In this document: piece after piece, positions 9,303-18,294 of the stretch | Numbering within the stretch: position 1 is the stretch's first letter | How the letters are laid out: every line of letters begins with the position of its first letter | Source: an uncultured Croceitalea sp. | GTDB lineage: Bacteria > Bacteroidota > Bacteroidia > Flavobacteriales > Flavobacteriaceae | Assembly (NCBI GenBank): GCA_937959125.1 | Contig: CALGQU010000087.1 | Location: 1-40,189 of the forward strand | Length of the DNA stretch: 40,189 nt | Reading direction: 5' to 3' | The notes under the pieces: generated by a model | The model's input: the letters and a program-made list of their open reading frames with translations, nothing else | What the model was told of the DNA's origin: nothing | The model's database searches: none | Translations under genes and position numbers: made by a program

Positions 9303-11525
9303 CTATCCTTTGATTTCTTCCGGCTTGACCATGGGTTTTTCATTCTTAGGCCTATCCCGAAGCTTTTCATGGGCAAACTCGGTCATTTTTCTGAACAGGT
9401 GGTTTCTGGTGTTACCGCCAAAAATACCGTGGTTCTTATCTGGATAAATGGCCCAATCAAAATCTTTGTCCGCCTGGATCAACGCTTCGATCATACGCAT
9501 GGAATTCTGTAGATGCACGTTATCATCACCGGAGCCATGCACCAACAAATAATCCCCTGTCAACAATTCTGGATAGTTAAATGGGGAATTATCATCATAA
9601 CCACTAGGGTTTTCTTGTGGGGTCTGCATATAGCGTTCCGTGTAAATGGTATCGTAAAAACGCCAGCTGGTCACTGGAGCGACCGCTATGGCCATCTCAA
9701 AAACTTCACTGCCTTTTAGCAAGGCATTGGTGGACATAAAACCACCATAACTCCACCCCCAAATTCCGGTACGGTCCTCATCAATATAGGGAAGTTCGCT
9801 CAACTTTTTAGCCGCTGCAATTTGGTCCTCCACTTCATATTTGCCCAATTCCTTTTGGGTGACCTTTTTAAAATCGCGGCCTTTTAAACCTGTTCCCCTG
9901 CCATCTACACAAGCTATAATATAACCTTCTGAGGCCATCATCTGATACCAATAGTCATTGGCTCCATTCCATCTGTTGGCAACGGACTGTGATCCGGGGC
10001 CACTGTATTGGTACAAAAGTAAAGGATATTCTTTACTAGCATCAAAATCCGCGGGTTTTATCATCCACATATTTAAATCGTTACCATTGATATTGATTGT
10101 AGAAAACTCCTTTTGACTGGTTTCATACCCTTTGAGATTTGCAGCCAGTACGTTATTATCCTTGATATCCGTTACCTTTTTACCATTGGCCGCCTTATGT
10201 AAAGTGTACTCGGGTGGTGTTGTAGTGTTGGAAAACGTATTGATGAAGTAGGAGTAATCCGCACTAAAATCCGCAGCATTGGTGCCTTCTTTGGTGGTCA
10301 ACCGCTTTTTGTTTGTACCACTACTGGAGATGCTATAGACATCCCGGTTGATTGAGCCGTTTTCAACGGACTGATAATAAATACGGTCTTCATTTTGATC
10401 ATAACCGTAATAATTGGTCACCTCCCAAGGCCCTTTGGTAATCTGGTTCATGAGTTCCCCATCGGAATTGTGCAAGTAGATATGGTTATACCCATCTTTT
10501 TCACTGGTCCAAATAAAGCTATCGTCCGCTAAAAAAGTAAGGTTGTCATGAATGTCGACATAAGCAGCGTCTTTTTCTTCCAACAGTACTTTTACGGAAT
10601 TATCCTTGGCATTGACCTCATGCAACGTTAAATGGTCTTGATGCCTGTTAATGGTCTGCACACTTAAATAGTTGGGATTGTTCATCCATTTGATTCTTGG
10701 GATGTAGTAGGCATCCCCCAAATCGATGTTCGCCACTTCCCCTTTGGTCACATCATACATATGTAGACTGACCTTCGCATTTTCCTCTCCGGCTTTTGGG
10801 TATTTAAATTGATTTTGGGTCTGGTACAGATTGGCGCCATAAACGTCCATGGAGAAATTAGGGACGTTGGTCTCATCAAATCGTAAAAATCCAATTTTTT
10901 TTCCATTGGAATTCCATTGATAGGCCTGCACAAAGGCGAACTCTTCTTCGTATACCCAATCCGTAACCCCATTGATAATACTTCCTTTTTTACCGTCCGT
11001 AGTAATTTGTTTGGTGGTGTTGGATGCTAAATCATGAACGTAGAGGTTGTTCTCAAACACATAGGCTACTTTGGAACCGTCCGGTGAAAGTTCTGGCTCC
11101 TGTATTTTGTTATCAGAGATTTTAACAAGACTTTCGCTGGTACTATCATAAACGTAATATACCCCCAATCTAGAACGCCTGAATATAGGCTCCACTTGGG
11201 TGGCCAAAATCAATTTGGACTCATCATCACTAAATTCATAGGAACTGAATACTGGAATTTTGGCGGAAGAGGAAACAATGGTCCGTTGTTTTTGTTGGGT
11301 TTTGTAATCATAAACATCAATACTTCGTATTCCATTGGCCTTATCATGGTTCAGTACCGTATATTCGATACCATTTTTCATGGACCGTAATACATCCAAT
11401 CCTTCTGTCCTAAAAACGCCTCCCCATATTTCTTCCAGGCTAATTTTCTTTTTTTGTCCTACCGCAGTAGCTACGGTCAAAAAGAAAAGGACGAGTAATA
11501 CATAGCTTTTTTTCATTTTCTTCAA
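9303..11525 (-). CDS. S9 family prolyl oligopeptidase / dipeptidyl peptidase IV
   Basis: N-terminal beta-propeller (DPPIV_N-like), GWSYGGFMSTNALL nucleophile elbow, GSGDDNVHLQNS, DKNHGI. Confidence 0.94.
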   Translation of the reverse strand: MKKMKKSYVLLVLFFLTVATAVGQKKKISLEEIWGGVFRTEGLDVLRSMKNGIEYTVLNHDKANGIRSIDVYDYKTQQKQRTIVSSSAKIPVFSSYEFSDDESKLILATQVEPIFRRSRLGVYYVYDSTSESLVKISDNKIQEPELSPDGSKVAYVFENNLYVHDLASNTTKQITTDGKKGSIINGVTDWVYEEEFAFVQAYQWNSNGKKIGFLRFDETNVPNFSMDVYGANLYQTQNQFKYPKAGEENAKVSLHMYDVTKGEVANIDLGDAYYIPRIKWMNNPNYLSVQTINRHQDHLTLHEVNAKDNSVKVLLEEKDAAYVDIHDNLTFLADDSFIWTSEKDGYNHIYLHNSDGELMNQITKGPWEVTNYYGYDQNEDRIYYQSVENGSINRDVYSISSSGTNKKRLTTKEGTNAADFSADYSYFINTFSNTTTPPEYTLHKAANGKKVTDIKDNNVLAANLKGYETSQKEFSTININGNDLNMWMIKPADFDASKEYPLLLYQYSGPGSQSVANRWNGANDYWYQMMASEGYIIACVDGRGTGLKGRDFKKVTQKELGKYEVEDQIAAAKKLSELPYIDEDRTGIWGWSYGGFMSTNALLKGSEVFEMAIAVAPVTSWRFYDTIYTERYMQTPQENPSGYDDNSPFNYPELLTGDYLLVHGSGDDNVHLQNSMRMIEALIQADKDFDWAIYPDKNHGIFGGNTRNHLFRKMTEFAHEKLRDRPKNEKPMVKPEEIKG

Positions 11526-11627
11526 AAAAATTAATTAAAACCTTCAAGTTTACTAATTATTTATTGGAATTCTAAACTTTAAATCACAATTATGCATCAA
11601 GAATCAGACCGCAATATCCTAATCCAT

Positions 11628-11635
11628 TATCTTTG
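11628..11635 (+). promoter_or_regulatory. Bacteroidota-type -7 box (TATCTTTG) upstream of HMG-CoA reductase
   Basis: Perfect TAnnTTTG match 17 nt before the ATG; no clear -33 TTTG. Confidence 0.4.
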
Positions 11636-11651
11636 AAATTTAACATTCGCC

Positions 11652-12968
11652 ATGCTAAAGCCTGTAGAAGGATTTTCAAAATTCTCCAAGGAGGAAAAAA
11701 TAGATTGGATTGCCAAAAACTGCACTTCGGATAGTGAGGCGACCGCCGCACTGTTAAAGACCTATTGGAATACGGATTTAAAATTACAGAAGGTCCATGA
11801 TGAGTTTATTGAAAACACGGTTTCCAACTATTATTTGCCTTTTGCCATTGCCCCCAACTTTTTGATCAACGGTGAACTTTACGCCATTCCTATGGTCATC
11901 GAAGAAAGTTCCGTAGTAGCGGCCGCCAGCAAGTCGGCAAAGTTTTGGTTGAACAAAGGTGGCTTTACGACAAGGGTGATTGCCACCGAAAAAGTGGGGC
12001 AAGTACATTTTATGTATGCAGGTCCCAAAGAAAAAATACAAGCGTTTTTTAATCAGGTAAAACCGCTCTTTTTTGAGGAATCAGAAGCCATAACCAAAAG
12101 CATGCGCAAGCGGGGCGGCGGTATTTTGGACATTGAGCTTAGGGACCTCACCCATAAACTGGATAACTATTACCAACTGCATTGCACCTTTGAGACCTTG
12201 GATGCCATGGGGGCGAATTTTATCAACTCGTGCTTGGAGCAATTTTCCAAAACCCTACGGGAGCAAGCTGCTCTGTTTACCGATTTTTCGGAGACCGAAA
12301 AGCAGCTGGAGGTGGTCATGAGCATTTTAAGCAATTACGTACCCAATTGTTTGGTGAGGGCAGAAGTTTCTTGCCCGGTCGAAGCGTTGGACGAAGCGGG
12401 ATCAAAGAGTAGTAATTTTGCACAAAAGATGGTCCAAGCAGTGCAGATAGCCAAAGCTGAACCTTATAGGGCCGTTACCCACAATAAGGGAATAATGAAC
12501 GGTATTGATGCTGTAATCTTGGCCACGGGAAACGATTTTAGGGCCATTGAAGCGGGCATCCATGCGTACGCTGCCAAAGACGGCACCTACTCTAGCTTAA
12601 CCCATGCCAGTATTACGGATGGTATTTTTAAATTTTGGATTGAAATTCCAATGGCCTTGGGTACCGTGGGCGGATTGACCTCTTTACATCCTTTAGTAAA
12701 GCTGGCTTTGGAAATTTTGAAAAAGCCAAATGCCAAAGAACTGATGCAAGTGGTCGCCGTAGCAGGATTGGCACAAAATTTTGCGGCTTTGCGGTCCTTG
12801 GTCACCACGGGAATCCAAAAAGGACATATGAAAATGCACCTTTTAAACCTGCTCAACCAGCTTGGGGCAACGGAAACGGAAAAGAAAACCTTAGTAGCCT
12901 ATTTTAAGGACCATACCGTGACCAATGCAGCTGTTAAGGAGGCATTGGAAAAAATCCAAAAGGGGTAA
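11652..12968 (+). CDS. Hydroxymethylglutaryl-CoA reductase, class II (degradative-type family)
   Basis: GFSKFSKEEKIDWIA, NPTxxN-like NFLINGELYAIPMVIEESSVVAAASKSAKFW, NGIDAVILATGNDFRAIEAGIHAYA, LGTVGGLTSLHPLVK. Confidence 0.95.
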   Translation: MLKPVEGFSKFSKEEKIDWIAKNCTSDSEATAALLKTYWNTDLKLQKVHDEFIENTVSNYYLPFAIAPNFLINGELYAIPMVIEESSVVAAASKSAKFWLNKGGFTTRVIATEKVGQVHFMYAGPKEKIQAFFNQVKPLFFEESEAITKSMRKRGGGILDIELRDLTHKLDNYYQLHCTFETLDAMGANFINSCLEQFSKTLREQAALFTDFSETEKQLEVVMSILSNYVPNCLVRAEVSCPVEALDEAGSKSSNFAQKMVQAVQIAKAEPYRAVTHNKGIMNGIDAVILATGNDFRAIEAGIHAYAAKDGTYSSLTHASITDGIFKFWIEIPMALGTVGGLTSLHPLVKLALEILKKPNAKELMQVVAVAGLAQNFAALRSLVTTGIQKGHMKMHLLNLLNQLGATETEKKTLVAYFKDHTVTNAAVKEALEKIQKG

Positions 12969-13879
12969 TGCAAAACATTTTTTACAGCAATGGAAAACTG
13001 CTCCTTACCGCTGAATATGGGGTCCTGGATGGAGCCACGGCATTGGCCGTTCCTACAACAGTTGGGCAGAACCTTAGTGTAACTACACATCCCGAGCAGC
13101 ATCGTATTTTATGGGAAAGCTTTAATAATGATGGAACCGTATGGTTTAGGGCGAGTTTAAAAAAAGAACAGCTACTACCGGACTCCTTTTCCAATGAAAA
13201 AATGGCCCAACGCTTAGCTGAAATCCTTAGAGCGGCAAGAGATCTTAATCCCCAATTTCTAAATAATGGTGACGGACTACACATTAAAACAGAACTTGGT
13301 TTTGATCGCAATTGGGGCTTGGGCAGCTCCTCTACCTTAATCAACAACATTGCGCAGTGGGCTGGTGTTGACCCGTATATGCTACTTGACCGAACTTTTG
13401 GTGGGAGTGGTTATGATATTGCCTGCGCAAAGCATAATCATCCAGTATTGTATACCCTAAAAAATGGCGCTCCTAAAGTAGAGGAAACTACCTTCCACCC
13501 TCCCTTTTTGGAACAACTATATTTTGTGTACCTCAACAAGAAACAAGACAGTAGGGAAGCGATAAAAAACTACCGGAAACATGTAAAAGACAGCCCCAAA
13601 TTGGTGGAGAAGCTTACCGAATTGACGCAGAGTATCCTTAAGACCGATAATCTGCCTGAGTTCCAATCCCTACTGAACGAACATGAGAACGTGCTTTCCA
13701 AAGTATTGCATCTGCCAACGGTAAAGGACCGCTTGTTTACGGATTATGACGGTGTCATAAAAAGTTTAGGTGGCTGGGGCGGGGATTTTATTTTGGCGGC
13801 CGGAAATGAAAAAACCCCTGCCTATTTTAAGGGCAAGGGTTTTTCTGTTGTTATCCCCTATAAGGACATGGTGCTATAA
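12968..13879 (+). CDS. GHMP-family kinase (mevalonate / phosphomevalonate kinase-like)
   Basis: GKLLLTAEYGVLDGATALAVP, GLGSSSTLINN, GYDIACA, GGWGGDFILA; start overlaps HMGR stop (TAATG). Confidence 0.88.
   Translation: MQNIFYSNGKLLLTAEYGVLDGATALAVPTTVGQNLSVTTHPEQHRILWESFNNDGTVWFRASLKKEQLLPDSFSNEKMAQRLAEILRAARDLNPQFLNNGDGLHIKTELGFDRNWGLGSSSTLINNIAQWAGVDPYMLLDRTFGGSGYDIACAKHNHPVLYTLKNGAPKVEETTFHPPFLEQLYFVYLNKKQDSREAIKNYRKHVKDSPKLVEKLTELTQSILKTDNLPEFQSLLNEHENVLSKVLHLPTVKDRLFTDYDGVIKSLGGWGGDFILAAGNEKTPAYFKGKGFSVVIPYKDMVL
13810..13844. terminator. Bidirectional terminator-like hairpin inside the 3' end of the GHMP kinase gene
   Basis: AAAAACCC(C)TGCC-TATTTTAA(G)-GGCA(A)GGGTTTTT; A-tract and T-tract flank, so it can act for both convergent genes. 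Confidence 0.65.
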
Positions 13880-13914
13880 CCACCACATCATAGCATAGGG
13901 AAGGCTACTTTTTA

Positions 13915-16029
13915 TTAATAGAAAGTAGCCCTATTGTCTTCTATTTCAGCAGCTTCTTTTAACGCGTTGTACACCGCTCCGTTGACCGCATTTCTGTTTG
14001 CGGTGGTCAAGGTCTGTCCAAAAGTGCTAAAGTTCTGCAATTCCGCCGCTGGTATTTTCTTGGTGAGTTTAATCATAAAGATTCCGGTTTCCCCTTCTAT
14101 AAGTCCAGAAGATTGCCCTTCTTCCAAAGAAAAGGCCTTCCCTACCACCAAAGGTTCGCGGCCCGCCCCTGGAATGGTCGGGGATTTGCGGGTCAAAGCG
14201 GAACCGTTGGATACGGTTACGTTATTATCCTTTGCTAAAGCCTGCAAATCCTTTCCTTTATTTGCTGCTATAATTTGAGCTGCTTTTTTCTCTTTGCGAA
14301 TTTTGGGCAATACAGTGGCGGAAGCATCTTCCGTCTCCATGACGCCTTCCTTAAATTTTTTGGTTAATTGCACTACGGCATAACCACTGGCCAAATCGAA
14401 CCTTTTGATATCCCCGACCGAAGTATCATCATTAAAAGCCCATTGTACAATATTACGTTGTGAACCAAGTCCAGGAAGGTTCTCATCCATTCGCTTCAAC
14501 TTGTTCACTGGGCGTACTGCATATTCACTTTCTTTGGCAATATCACCAAAAGACTCTGCATCCGCGTCCAAAGAAGACATTTCAAATTTGGTGGCATTGG
14601 TAAAGAGGGTATTGATGGTCTCATCCGAAGGCTCTATTTTTCTTGATAGTGTGGCTACCTGTAGGATATCCTGTTTGTCATCTACCTTAATAATGTGAAA
14701 ACCAAATTCCGTTTCTACCAATCCTATGGCATCAACATCATTGGAAAAACAAAAGTCGTTGAACTCATCTGCCATTACACCTTCTTGAAAGTAGCCCAAA
14801 TCACCACCTCTAGGAGCAGAAGGTCCATCAGAATTATCCCTGGCAAGTGCAGTAAAATCTGCATCCCCTTTTTTTGCTTCCACAAGAATCTTTTTGGCTT
14901 CTGCTTCCGCTTCTTCCTTAGTTCTTTTTATTTCTGGGTTGGCACGCGTAGCACCTTCGTAAGCAAAAAGGATATGGCTGGCCTTAACCGTACCCGCAGC
15001 TTTTCTACCCGTAACCTTGGAAACCTTAAAGAATTCCCCATCACGGTAAGGACCGTACACTTGTCCATTAGGAAGGTTCATCAAAGTATCTGCTGCAACG
15101 GCCGGTAAATCCTTTTTCGCCCTATATATGGTATCCAATTTAGTATCCGAATTGGAATCCAAAAAGGCAGCAATCTCATCCGTATTCTTAAATTGTTTAT
15201 CCACATAGGTAGTATCCGTACCTGTGGTCACCTTATCCTCGATCAAACCTTGAACGTATGCTTTAGCGGCATCTTCATCCGCACCTGATGCCTTTTCCTC
15301 AAAATAGACAAAGCGAATATCCCGTGCAGGTTCTTGTTTGTATTCGTCTTTATGTTCCTTTACATAGGCGGCAATCTCATCCTTGGAAACCGTAATAGTA
15401 CTGTCCGCAATAGAAGTATAAGGTACACGAACATATTGGACATCCACCTTATCATTCGCTAATTTGTAATCAAATTCGCCTTCTGTTAAGGTGGCACCAA
15501 CACCTGCCTTAACCATATTAAAATACATTTGCTCCTTAGCGGATTGCATGATGGATTTTTCTATCTGCAACCAATTGTCATAAAGTGCAGGGTTGGTTTC
15601 CCTCCAGTCGGCAATGGTCGTTTTAAAGACCTCTGCATTGAATACCCCATTTTCATCTTGAAAGGAAGGGTCTTGGGCATAACCGGTATTTTTAATAAAA
15701 TCTACAATTTGATCGCTCTCCACATCAATACCCAAATCTTCAAACTGCTGGTTGAGGACCAAACCCCGTACTTCTTGGTCGTACACCCTGTTTACCAATT
15801 GGGTGGAAGACAGGTTTTGACCGTACTGGCGTTGTGCCTGTTCTATTTTGGCATTAAAGCTGTCCATAGTAATCGCCTCATCATTCACTTCCGCTACCGT
15901 GGAACCTACTTTACCACCGGTAAAATCGCCACTGGTAAATACCCCGGAAATCACAAAAGCGAATAACGCCATACCTATGATTAGGATTAAAACCGTGGTT
16001 CTTTTTCTTATGTTTTCTAAAATTGCCAT
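13915..16029 (-). CDS. SurA/PpiD-like periplasmic peptidylprolyl isomerase
   Basis: N-terminal TM anchor, SurA_N region, parvulin domain (VKASHILFAYEG...LARDNSDGPSAPRGGDLGYFQEGVM...GFHIIKV). Confidence 0.93.
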   Translation of the reverse strand: MAILENIRKRTTVLILIIGMALFAFVISGVFTSGDFTGGKVGSTVAEVNDEAITMDSFNAKIEQAQRQYGQNLSSTQLVNRVYDQEVRGLVLNQQFEDLGIDVESDQIVDFIKNTGYAQDPSFQDENGVFNAEVFKTTIADWRETNPALYDNWLQIEKSIMQSAKEQMYFNMVKAGVGATLTEGEFDYKLANDKVDVQYVRVPYTSIADSTITVSKDEIAAYVKEHKDEYKQEPARDIRFVYFEEKASGADEDAAKAYVQGLIEDKVTTGTDTTYVDKQFKNTDEIAAFLDSNSDTKLDTIYRAKKDLPAVAADTLMNLPNGQVYGPYRDGEFFKVSKVTGRKAAGTVKASHILFAYEGATRANPEIKRTKEEAEAEAKKILVEAKKGDADFTALARDNSDGPSAPRGGDLGYFQEGVMADEFNDFCFSNDVDAIGLVETEFGFHIIKVDDKQDILQVATLSRKIEPSDETINTLFTNATKFEMSSLDADAESFGDIAKESEYAVRPVNKLKRMDENLPGLGSQRNIVQWAFNDDTSVGDIKRFDLASGYAVVQLTKKFKEGVMETEDASATVLPKIRKEKKAAQIIAANKGKDLQALAKDNNVTVSNGSALTRKSPTIPGAGREPLVVGKAFSLEEGQSSGLIEGETGIFMIKLTKKIPAAELQNFSTFGQTLTTANRNAVNGAVYNALKEAAEIEDNRATFY

Positions 16030-16195
16030 GCTGACCCTGTATTTATCTTAATTTCAGTGGGCGAAAATACCATTTTCTTTTCAAATAGGAAAGAATATGG
16101 CCCTGCACGATAAGGGTATTTTTAGTGGTTCAACACGCTTTTGGGGTATTTGTTTTCAATGAGCTCGAAATTAAATCACACTGTATAAGACTATG

Positions 16196-17485
16196 CTAAT
16201 CCCCATTAAGAATATGAAGCTGCACCAAGTCTATCTTATTGTTGGACACTTCAAGAATGCGAAATAGGAAATTCCCTATCCCTATTTCCGCATCTTTACT
16301 GGGAATTTCCCCGGTACCATTGGTAATCAAGCCGCCCAAGGTTTCGTATTCGTCACTCTCCGGAAGTTCCAATTTATAACTCTCATTGATGTAATCCACC
16401 TCTAAACGGGCGGAAAACCTAAAGGTCAGCCCATCCAACTGTTCTTCCAATAAGTCCGTGGTATCATGCTCGTCCTCTATCTCCCCAAACAATTCCTCTA
16501 CGATATCTTCTACGGTCATGATCCCCGATGTACCTCCGTACTCATCCAAAACCACGGCAATACTCCTTCTACGCTTGGTAAGTACGTTTAGAATATCATG
16601 GATAAGCATAGTTTCTGGAACGAATTCTACCGGCAGTAAAATACTTTTTATGGTCTTGGGCTTTTTAAAAAGTTCATAGGAATGAACATAGCCTATAATA
16701 TCATCAATGGTTTCTTTGTACACCAAAATCTTGGACAGGCCTGTCTCCGTAAAGAGCTTGGTTAAATTTTTTGGGGTATCATGGAGTTCAACGGCCATGA
16801 TTTCCGTGCGTGGGACCATCACCTCGCGTGCTTTTACCTCGGAAAATTCCAAAGCGTTTTGGAACAGTTGGATTTCAGAATCTACCTCGTCCTCTTCCTC
16901 TACGGATTCCATTTGTTCCGTAATATAATCTCCCAACTCCAATTTGGTAAAGGCCAATTGCACTTGATCACCATCGGTCTTAAAAAAATTCTTCAAGATA
17001 AAATCCGATACCTTGATCACAAACCAAGAAATAGCGAAAAACAGGAGATAGAAAAAATAGGCCGGTACGGCAAACACTTTAAGCAACGTATTGGAATAAA
17101 TTTGGAACAACACTTTAGGCAAGAACTCCGCCGTCAATAAAATTACCAAGGTAGAAACAACGGTTTGGGATAAAAGGCTAAAATCTGTTAGCAATGCATG
17201 TAAAAGAGAATTGGAGGTCGGCAGAAAACCCTCAAACCATACCATTAACGTCTTACCCATAAAAAGACCATAAATGACCAAGGCTATATTGTTCCCTATT
17301 AGCATAGTGGCTATAAACTTGGATGGTTTTTCCGTAAGCCATGCCAGTACTTTGGCCAAAAAGCCTTCCTGTTTTTTCTCTAGCTCAATATGGATCCTAT
17401 TGGCAGAAACAAATGCAATTTCCATACCTGAAAAAAAGGCCGAAAACAGCAAGGAGAATACAATGATCAAAACGTTATAGTCCAA
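16196..17485 (-). CDS. CNNM/CBS-domain hemolysin-family (CorC-like) membrane protein
   Basis: N-terminal CNNM TM domain (FFSGMEIAFVSANR), CBS pair (REVMVPRTEIMAV; VLDEYGGTSGIMTVEDIVEELFGEIEDEHD), C-terminal CorC domain. Confidence 0.93.
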   Translation of the reverse strand: MDYNVLIIVFSLLFSAFFSGMEIAFVSANRIHIELEKKQEGFLAKVLAWLTEKPSKFIATMLIGNNIALVIYGLFMGKTLMVWFEGFLPTSNSLLHALLTDFSLLSQTVVSTLVILLTAEFLPKVLFQIYSNTLLKVFAVPAYFFYLLFFAISWFVIKVSDFILKNFFKTDGDQVQLAFTKLELGDYITEQMESVEEEDEVDSEIQLFQNALEFSEVKAREVMVPRTEIMAVELHDTPKNLTKLFTETGLSKILVYKETIDDIIGYVHSYELFKKPKTIKSILLPVEFVPETMLIHDILNVLTKRRRSIAVVLDEYGGTSGIMTVEDIVEELFGEIEDEHDTTDLLEEQLDGLTFRFSARLEVDYINESYKLELPESDEYETLGGLITNGTGEIPSKDAEIGIGNFLFRILEVSNNKIDLVQLHILNGD

Positions 17486-17487
17486 GG

Positions 17488-17691
17488 CTATTTTGTGTTT
17501 TCCGTAGCTCTTTTTTCAAAACGCTTGCGGTATTTTCTTCTAAAGAAAAACATGGCCAAAGAGACTACGGCAAAAAATATGAATACGTAAGTTTCCTTTT
17601 GCGCCACCGCCCATAGGCTTATTATCTTATAAATTGATGCCGCCGCTACCACCAAGTAGAGGTATTCCGTATATTTTAAAATCTTGACCAT
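17488..17691 (-). CDS. Small membrane protein of unknown function
   Basis: 67 aa, two TM segments, basic C-terminus; 2-nt gaps to both neighbours. Confidence 0.75.
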   Translation of the reverse strand: MVKILKYTEYLYLVVAAASIYKIISLWAVAQKETYVFIFFAVVSLAMFFFRRKYRKRFEKRATENTK

Positions 17692-17692
17692 C

Positions 17693-18292
17693 CTATTCTT
17701 CTTTGATACTCATTAACCCAAACGTTTTATGGGCTTTAAAAAATGTAAACTCCCTATTAAAATCCATGCCTTCCCCATCCATGAGGGTACCATCTTCCGG
17801 ATTGGTATAGGTAAATTCCTTTTCTGTAAAAATCCATTTGTTGGCCCGATCCCAATACAATTGTGGCGTTTCCAACTTTTTGCCGTCATGGGTTTCAATG
17901 ACCACATTTCCTTGTAAATCTATAATCCCAGTTTGGCTGTAAATTATGGCATAGTCTGATGTGATTACGCTTTTCTGGTTTTTATCATCATAAAAATCCA
18001 GTTGCAGTCCTTCCGGAAACTCCTTATGCTGAAACCTTAGATTATCGAAATCTTTGTTGATGGGACTCTTTAAAATAGCAATTACCCGGGTCTCCGACGA
18101 ATCTTTGGTCGCCAGTTCTTTTAAGGATTCCGTATAGGTCAACGTAAAGTTCTGCGCAACCCCTTGCGGATAAATATGGGTCGCCGCCTCTTCCCCCACA
18201 CGTTGGTAATTGTCCTTACAGCATAAAAAAAGGATTGCCACAGTGCATACCGTGGCAAATCCCTTTAATCGTATAGTATTATGTAATAGCAC
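17693..18292 (-). CDS. lptC: LPS export ABC transporter periplasmic protein LptC (lipoprotein)
   Basis: Lipoprotein-type signal (LFLCC), LptC-type beta-jellyroll pattern (SDYAIIYSQTGIIDLQGNVVIETHDGKKLETPQLYWD). Confidence 0.85.
   Translation of the reverse strand: MLLHNTIRLKGFATVCTVAILFLCCKDNYQRVGEEAATHIYPQGVAQNFTLTYTESLKELATKDSSETRVIAILKSPINKDFDNLRFQHKEFPEGLQLDFYDDKNQKSVITSDYAIIYSQTGIIDLQGNVVIETHDGKKLETPQLYWDRANKWIFTEKEFTYTNPEDGTLMDGEGMDFNREFTFFKAHKTFGLMSIKEE
18225..18262 (-). terminator. Terminator-like hairpin plus T7 tract inside the lptC signal-peptide codons
   Basis: Minus strand GGATT-T-GCCAC-GGTATGCACT-GTGGC-AATCC-TTTTTTT; starts about 32 nt after the upstream gene's stop. Confidence 0.6.
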
Positions 18293-18294
18293 TC

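Noticed and set aside
15529-15966. 145-aa ORF opposite the PPIase gene
   Set aside because: Antisense to a well-supported CDS, no recognisable domain or start context.
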